Below, piece after piece: positions 38,398 through 40,231 of a DNA stretch of 40,231 nucleotides. Each line of letters starts with the position of its first letter. Position 1 is the first letter of the stretch. The DNA comes from a virus, in the IMG/VR virus record IMGVR_UViG_3300034104_002741, positions 1 through 40,231 of that record, one strand, 5' to 3'. The position numbers and the translations under genes were made by a program. Below the pieces are notes generated by a model. It made no database searches. It saw only the letters and a list, made by a program, of their open reading frames with translations, and was not told the origin of the DNA.

Positions 38398-38427
38398 GAA
38401 CAAACCGACAGCATGACGGAATGTCTG
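38398..38427. repeat. Dispersed 30-bp palindromic element, copy 5
   Basis: The arms ACAAACCGACA and TGACGGAATGT surround the centre GCA. It lies in the 5' leader between the promoter at 38482-38510 and the start at 38377, ending 20 bases before the ATG. Its polarity is opposite to copies 2-4. Confidence 0.8.
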
Positions 38428-38481
38428 CTGCCGTGGAATACAGTGAGATTGTTGTCAATTCATTCACTGTACCCAAGGTAC

Positions 38482-38510
38482 ATTGTACCATACAAACTTG
38501 ACAATGTCAA
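38482..38510 (-). promoter_or_regulatory. Sigma70-like promoter with overlapping palindromes
   Basis: On the minus strand TTGACA (38505-38510) and TACAAT (38482-38487) are spaced 17 bases apart, a near-consensus promoter. The -35 box lies in a perfect 17-bp palindrome ACTTGACA-A-TGTCAAGT (38496-38512). The -10 box lies in GGTACA-T-TGTACC (38477-38489), and a further GTACC/GGTAC pair spans 38469-38481. These look like operator half-sites covering -35, -10 and +1, so the promoter is probably repressible. The regulator is unknown. Confidence 0.75.
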
Positions 38511-38525
38511 GTGCCTGTTCGCGTT

Positions 38526-39305
38526 TTAGCCGCCGTGTTCGGCTTTGCGTTGCTGTGCCCGCAGGTACTCATCCCTGCGCCGGATGGCCGCAAAGATGCT
38601 GTCATCCTTAGAGTCCACATGCTGAACTTCAGGCTCTTTGGACTTTTGGACAGGCGTCTGGGCAACCAGACCGTCCAGCTTGGCCTCGATATCGTCAAAC
38701 GAAAACTCTTCAAGGTTGGCGGGCTCGGCGTCTCGGACAGGAGTCATGCTTCGCATCACCAGCACAGGAACAGTCGGGTCGGCGTAGATCGTCTCGGCGT
38801 TGATCATGTGCTTCGGCTTGAACGCGTTGGTATGGCGATGGTCGGGTATACCCTTGCAGTCGAACCCTGCCCGCGCTGCTGTCTCTGCCAGATGACGCAG
38901 GATTACGGGGTCTGATGGTTTCAGGGTTTCCAGCACATCGTCTGGTGGTGCAACCAGATGACGGCTTTCCAGCTGGCTTGGCAAAAGCGCGGTGGGCAAG
39001 TCCGATGCTCGGCGCTCTTTCACGAATGCGCCCGCCTCGGTGTGATGGTACGGATTGACGCAGAACCGTGTGTTGCACCAGCGCACGATTCTGGTGCTGG
39101 CTGGTGGGAACCGGCAAATGGTGAATAGGATGCGGGCAACGCTGGTCGTGCCGAACAATTTGGACAGCGGCGAGGCTGGCGCGAGCATGGGCATGGTCAT
39201 TGTGACCTTGTCAGGCCAGATGTAGCAGTCATCGCGGCGGGCACAGTTGTGGAACAGGTCATCGGCAGTCTTGTACTTCTGAGGGCGTCCGTTGGGTTTG
39301 AGCAT
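38526..39305 (-). CDS. HNH/His-Me-finger-like DNA-binding protein
   Basis: The 259-residue protein has an N-terminal domain with CYIWPDKV, a helix (SVARILFTICRFPP) and RWCNTRFCVNPYHHTEA (Cys77, Cys82, His87, His88). The C-x4-C-V-N-P-x-H string is typical of HNH-type phage proteins; full catalytic residues are uncertain. The C-terminal part is acidic and linker-like, ending in a charged helix (FAAIRRRDEYLRAQQRKAEH). It is the first gene of the leftward block. A weak promoter at 39358-39384 and AAAGGACAAAACC precede it. It may regulate early transcription. Confidence 0.6.
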   Translation of the reverse strand: MLKPNGRPQKYKTADDLFHNCARRDDCYIWPDKVTMTMPMLAPASPLSKLFGTTSVARILFTICRFPPASTRIVRWCNTRFCVNPYHHTEAGAFVKERRASDLPTALLPSQLESRHLVAPPDDVLETLKPSDPVILRHLAETAARAGFDCKGIPDHRHTNAFKPKHMINAETIYADPTVPVLVMRSMTPVRDAEPANLEEFSFDDIEAKLDGLVAQTPVQKSKEPEVQHVDSKDDSIFAAIRRRDEYLRAQQRKAEHGG

Positions 39306-39357
39306 GGTTTTGTCCTTTGGTTGAAAAACTCGGGCTGTTAATAAAAGGCATCGACAT

Positions 39358-39384
39358 AGTATATCAAAGTGGGGTGTTTGACAA
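39358..39384 (-). promoter_or_regulatory. Possible promoter for the 38526 gene
   Basis: On the minus strand TTGTCA (39379-39384) and TATACT (39358-39363) are 15 bases apart; TACTAT offers a 17-base alternative. Both boxes are near consensus but spacing is not ideal. It lies about 50 bases upstream of the start codon at 39305. Confidence 0.4.
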
Positions 39385-39422
39385 GACCTGTACGATTTTT
39401 TAGGGGTTTTATCTACAATATT

Positions 39423-39563
39423 TTATAAGAGTGCTCATACGGTGGAACAGGGAGAGAGGGCGCGGGAGGAATTGAGCAATCATCCTATTCTCAACTTTTT
39501 CTGTGTTCAAATTTTAGTTGGGGTACCTTCTCTCTCTGGTAAACAGTTTAAGCACTCTTATAA
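39423..39563. repeat. Long inverted repeat, 38-bp arms with 65-bp spacer
   Basis: The left arm 39423-39460 and right arm 39526-39563 are inverted copies with 30 of 38 matching positions. The outer 13 bases (TTATAAGAGTGCT and its complement) match perfectly. A perfect TATAAT lies at the outer edge of the right arm. Such arms could form a cruciform origin, flank a small inserted element, or hold paired regulator sites. Confidence 0.7.
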
Positions 39564-39902
39564 TATTTTATTTATAAAAGTAAGTAAGTAAGAGAGAAAA
39601 AATGAAAAGAACCTGTGCAAAATCAACGACTTAGCGAAAATTTCCGGTTTCGTATGTATAAAGAACGAAGGGGTACTTTTATAGCATTGGGCCAAAAACG
39701 AGGTCCGAGATTGATATAACTAGGTGGGATTGTTGGTGCGTACTTGGCCGCGAGGCCGCGTGAATGCTGGCGAGGTGGCTGCGCCCGTTGTGGGCTTTGA
39801 TAAAAGAGGGGTCTTTTTTGCTTGTTTTTTAAGCTATATCGCGCTTGGTGAGAGCCTTTGCCTATGACCGAGCCCAAAGTCATAACTAAAAACTATAAGC
39901 CC

Positions 39903-39932
39903 GAACAAACCGACAGCCTGTCGCATTGTCCG
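39903..39932. repeat. Dispersed 30-bp palindromic element, copy 6
   Basis: The arms ACAAACCGACA and TGTCGCATTGT surround the centre GCC. It lies in the non-coding right region, far from any called start codon on the minus strand, so it may act on genes beyond the right edge or on the region itself. It has the polarity of copies 1 and 5. Confidence 0.8.
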
Positions 39933-39936
39933 AACG

Positions 39937-40061
39937 CTACCCCGATGCTCCCTGCAACTACTATCATACGAATCTGGCGGGCGCTACCCTGCCTTGCCCG
40001 CCGCGCAGAGCAGGACTATCCCGATGCTCGCCACGCCAGCCAAGACTACCCCGATGCTCGC
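39937..40061 (+). repeat. Three 16-bp direct repeats
   Basis: CTACCCCGATGCTCCC (39937-39952), CTATCCCGATGCTCGC (40016-40031) and CTACCCCGATGCTCGC (40046-40061) are near-identical. The first and third are also followed by CAACTACTATCA within 20 bases. Iteron-like repeats of this kind occur at origins and regulator sites; no function is proven. Confidence 0.65.
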
Positions 40062-40210
40062 TACCAACAACTACTATCAAGCCCGCCCCGACTTTGTCGG
40101 GGCCAAAAAAAACCGGCCCCGAACGCCGAAGCGCCCGAGGCCGGACACGGCCCGAAGGCCGCAGGATTTACAGAAAGTAGGGAAGACACAGCGCCGCGAG
40201 AGCGCAGACT

Positions 40211-40224
40211 TTGATCGTGATCAA
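40211..40224. promoter_or_regulatory. FNR/ANR-like palindrome
   Basis: TTGATCGTGATCAA matches the FNR/ANR consensus TTGAT-N4-ATCAA exactly. Flanking bases extend the symmetry to TTT...AAA. It lies seven bases from the window edge, so any promoter it serves is not visible. It could be chance. Confidence 0.35.
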
Positions 40225-40231
40225 AAGACAG

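Larger units (their letters stand above)
39306..40231. other. Non-coding, repeat-rich right region (possible control region or origin)
   Basis: I see no convincing gene in 926 bases. The left part is A/T-rich; the last 150 bases are G/C-rich. It contains a weak leftward promoter, a long inverted repeat (39423-39563), GTAAGTAAGTAAG, copy 6 of the dispersed palindrome, three 16-bp direct repeats and an FNR-like palindrome at the end. Frames at 39623-39883 (-) and 39858-40214 (+) have odd composition and no ribosome binding site, so I did not call them. Position at the head of the early genes suits an origin or divergent control region. Confidence 0.55.

Noticed and set aside
39602-39634. 10-codon frame starting MKRTCAKSTT, reminiscent of the start of ribosomal protein L34
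   Set aside because: Similarity ends after four residues and the frame stops at once; treated as chance or at most a leader peptide.
39623-39883. 86-residue minus-strand frame in the right region
   Set aside because: Low-plausibility composition, no ribosome binding site, and no coupling to neighbours.
40085-40103. 7-bp G/C-rich hairpin beside an A-run
   Set aside because: The A-run follows it on the plus strand and the matching T-run precedes it on the minus strand, so it is not a proper terminator in either direction.
39858-40214. 118-residue plus-strand frame in the right region
   Set aside because: It spans the dispersed palindrome and the 16-bp repeats, which explain its repetitive DYPDAR phrases; no good ribosome binding site. 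It could be revisited if sequence beyond the edge shows a + strand gene.
1-40231. Search for CRISPR arrays, tRNA genes, integrase or attachment sites
   Set aside because: No regularly spaced repeats, cloverleaf-like sequence, tyrosine or serine recombinase, or transposase was seen; the Cas4-like fold alone does not indicate CRISPR.

Overview
The window looks like most of a double-stranded DNA phage genome, probably a tailed podovirus-like phage of a Gram-negative host. The case rests on a lysis gene pair, a block of very large virion and DNA-ejection-type proteins, a family A DNA polymerase with primase-helicase and SSB-like protein, and a dense array of tiny translationally coupled early genes. 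There is no integrase, tRNA, CRISPR array or insertion sequence. Terminase, portal, major capsid and RNA polymerase genes are absent and must lie outside, because the first gene is cut by the left edge. Several small protein families (ALAQP-type, WVGLT/FARAIEAKL-type, GMTLRDYFAA-type) resemble those I associate with phages of Burkholderiales. That host guess is inference only.

Layout. 1-16075 (+ strand, late genes): holin-like membrane protein, inserted HNH protein, M15 peptidase endolysin, then six tightly packed virion genes ending in a 2508-residue polyvalent protein with a zinc-peptidase motif. A hairpin terminator at 16071-16104 separates these from the convergent early genes. 16125-39305 (- strand, early genes, transcribed right to left): at the right an HNH-like gene, small genes and a MoxR ATPase; then a VWA/metallopeptidase gene, unknown proteins and a DUF3150-like protein; then VRR-NUC nuclease, DNA polymerase, a Cas4-like PD-(D/E)XK nuclease and an HTH-DUF6378 protein. 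About 4 kb of tiny ATGA-coupled genes follows, then SNF2-type helicase, SSB-like protein, Cro-like regulator and primase-helicase. 39306-40231 is a non-coding, repeat-rich region that may be a control region or origin.

How it fits together. The replication genes (primase-helicase, SSB-like, SNF2 helicase, polymerase, two nucleases) form one functional set. The MoxR ATPase, DUF2201-type VWA protein and DUF3150-like protein form a second set resembling a chaperone/remodelling module. Three transcription-unit boundaries of that module, plus three other non-coding sites, carry the same 30-bp interrupted palindrome. This dispersed element is the strongest candidate for an undescribed regulatory system here. 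Sigma70-like promoters with TTGACA-type -35 boxes are visible at 20833-20860, 30305-30333 and 38482-38510, the last overlapped by stacked palindromes. Many small early genes are joined by a recurring junction cassette in which the last codons of one gene supply the ribosome binding site and start of the next.
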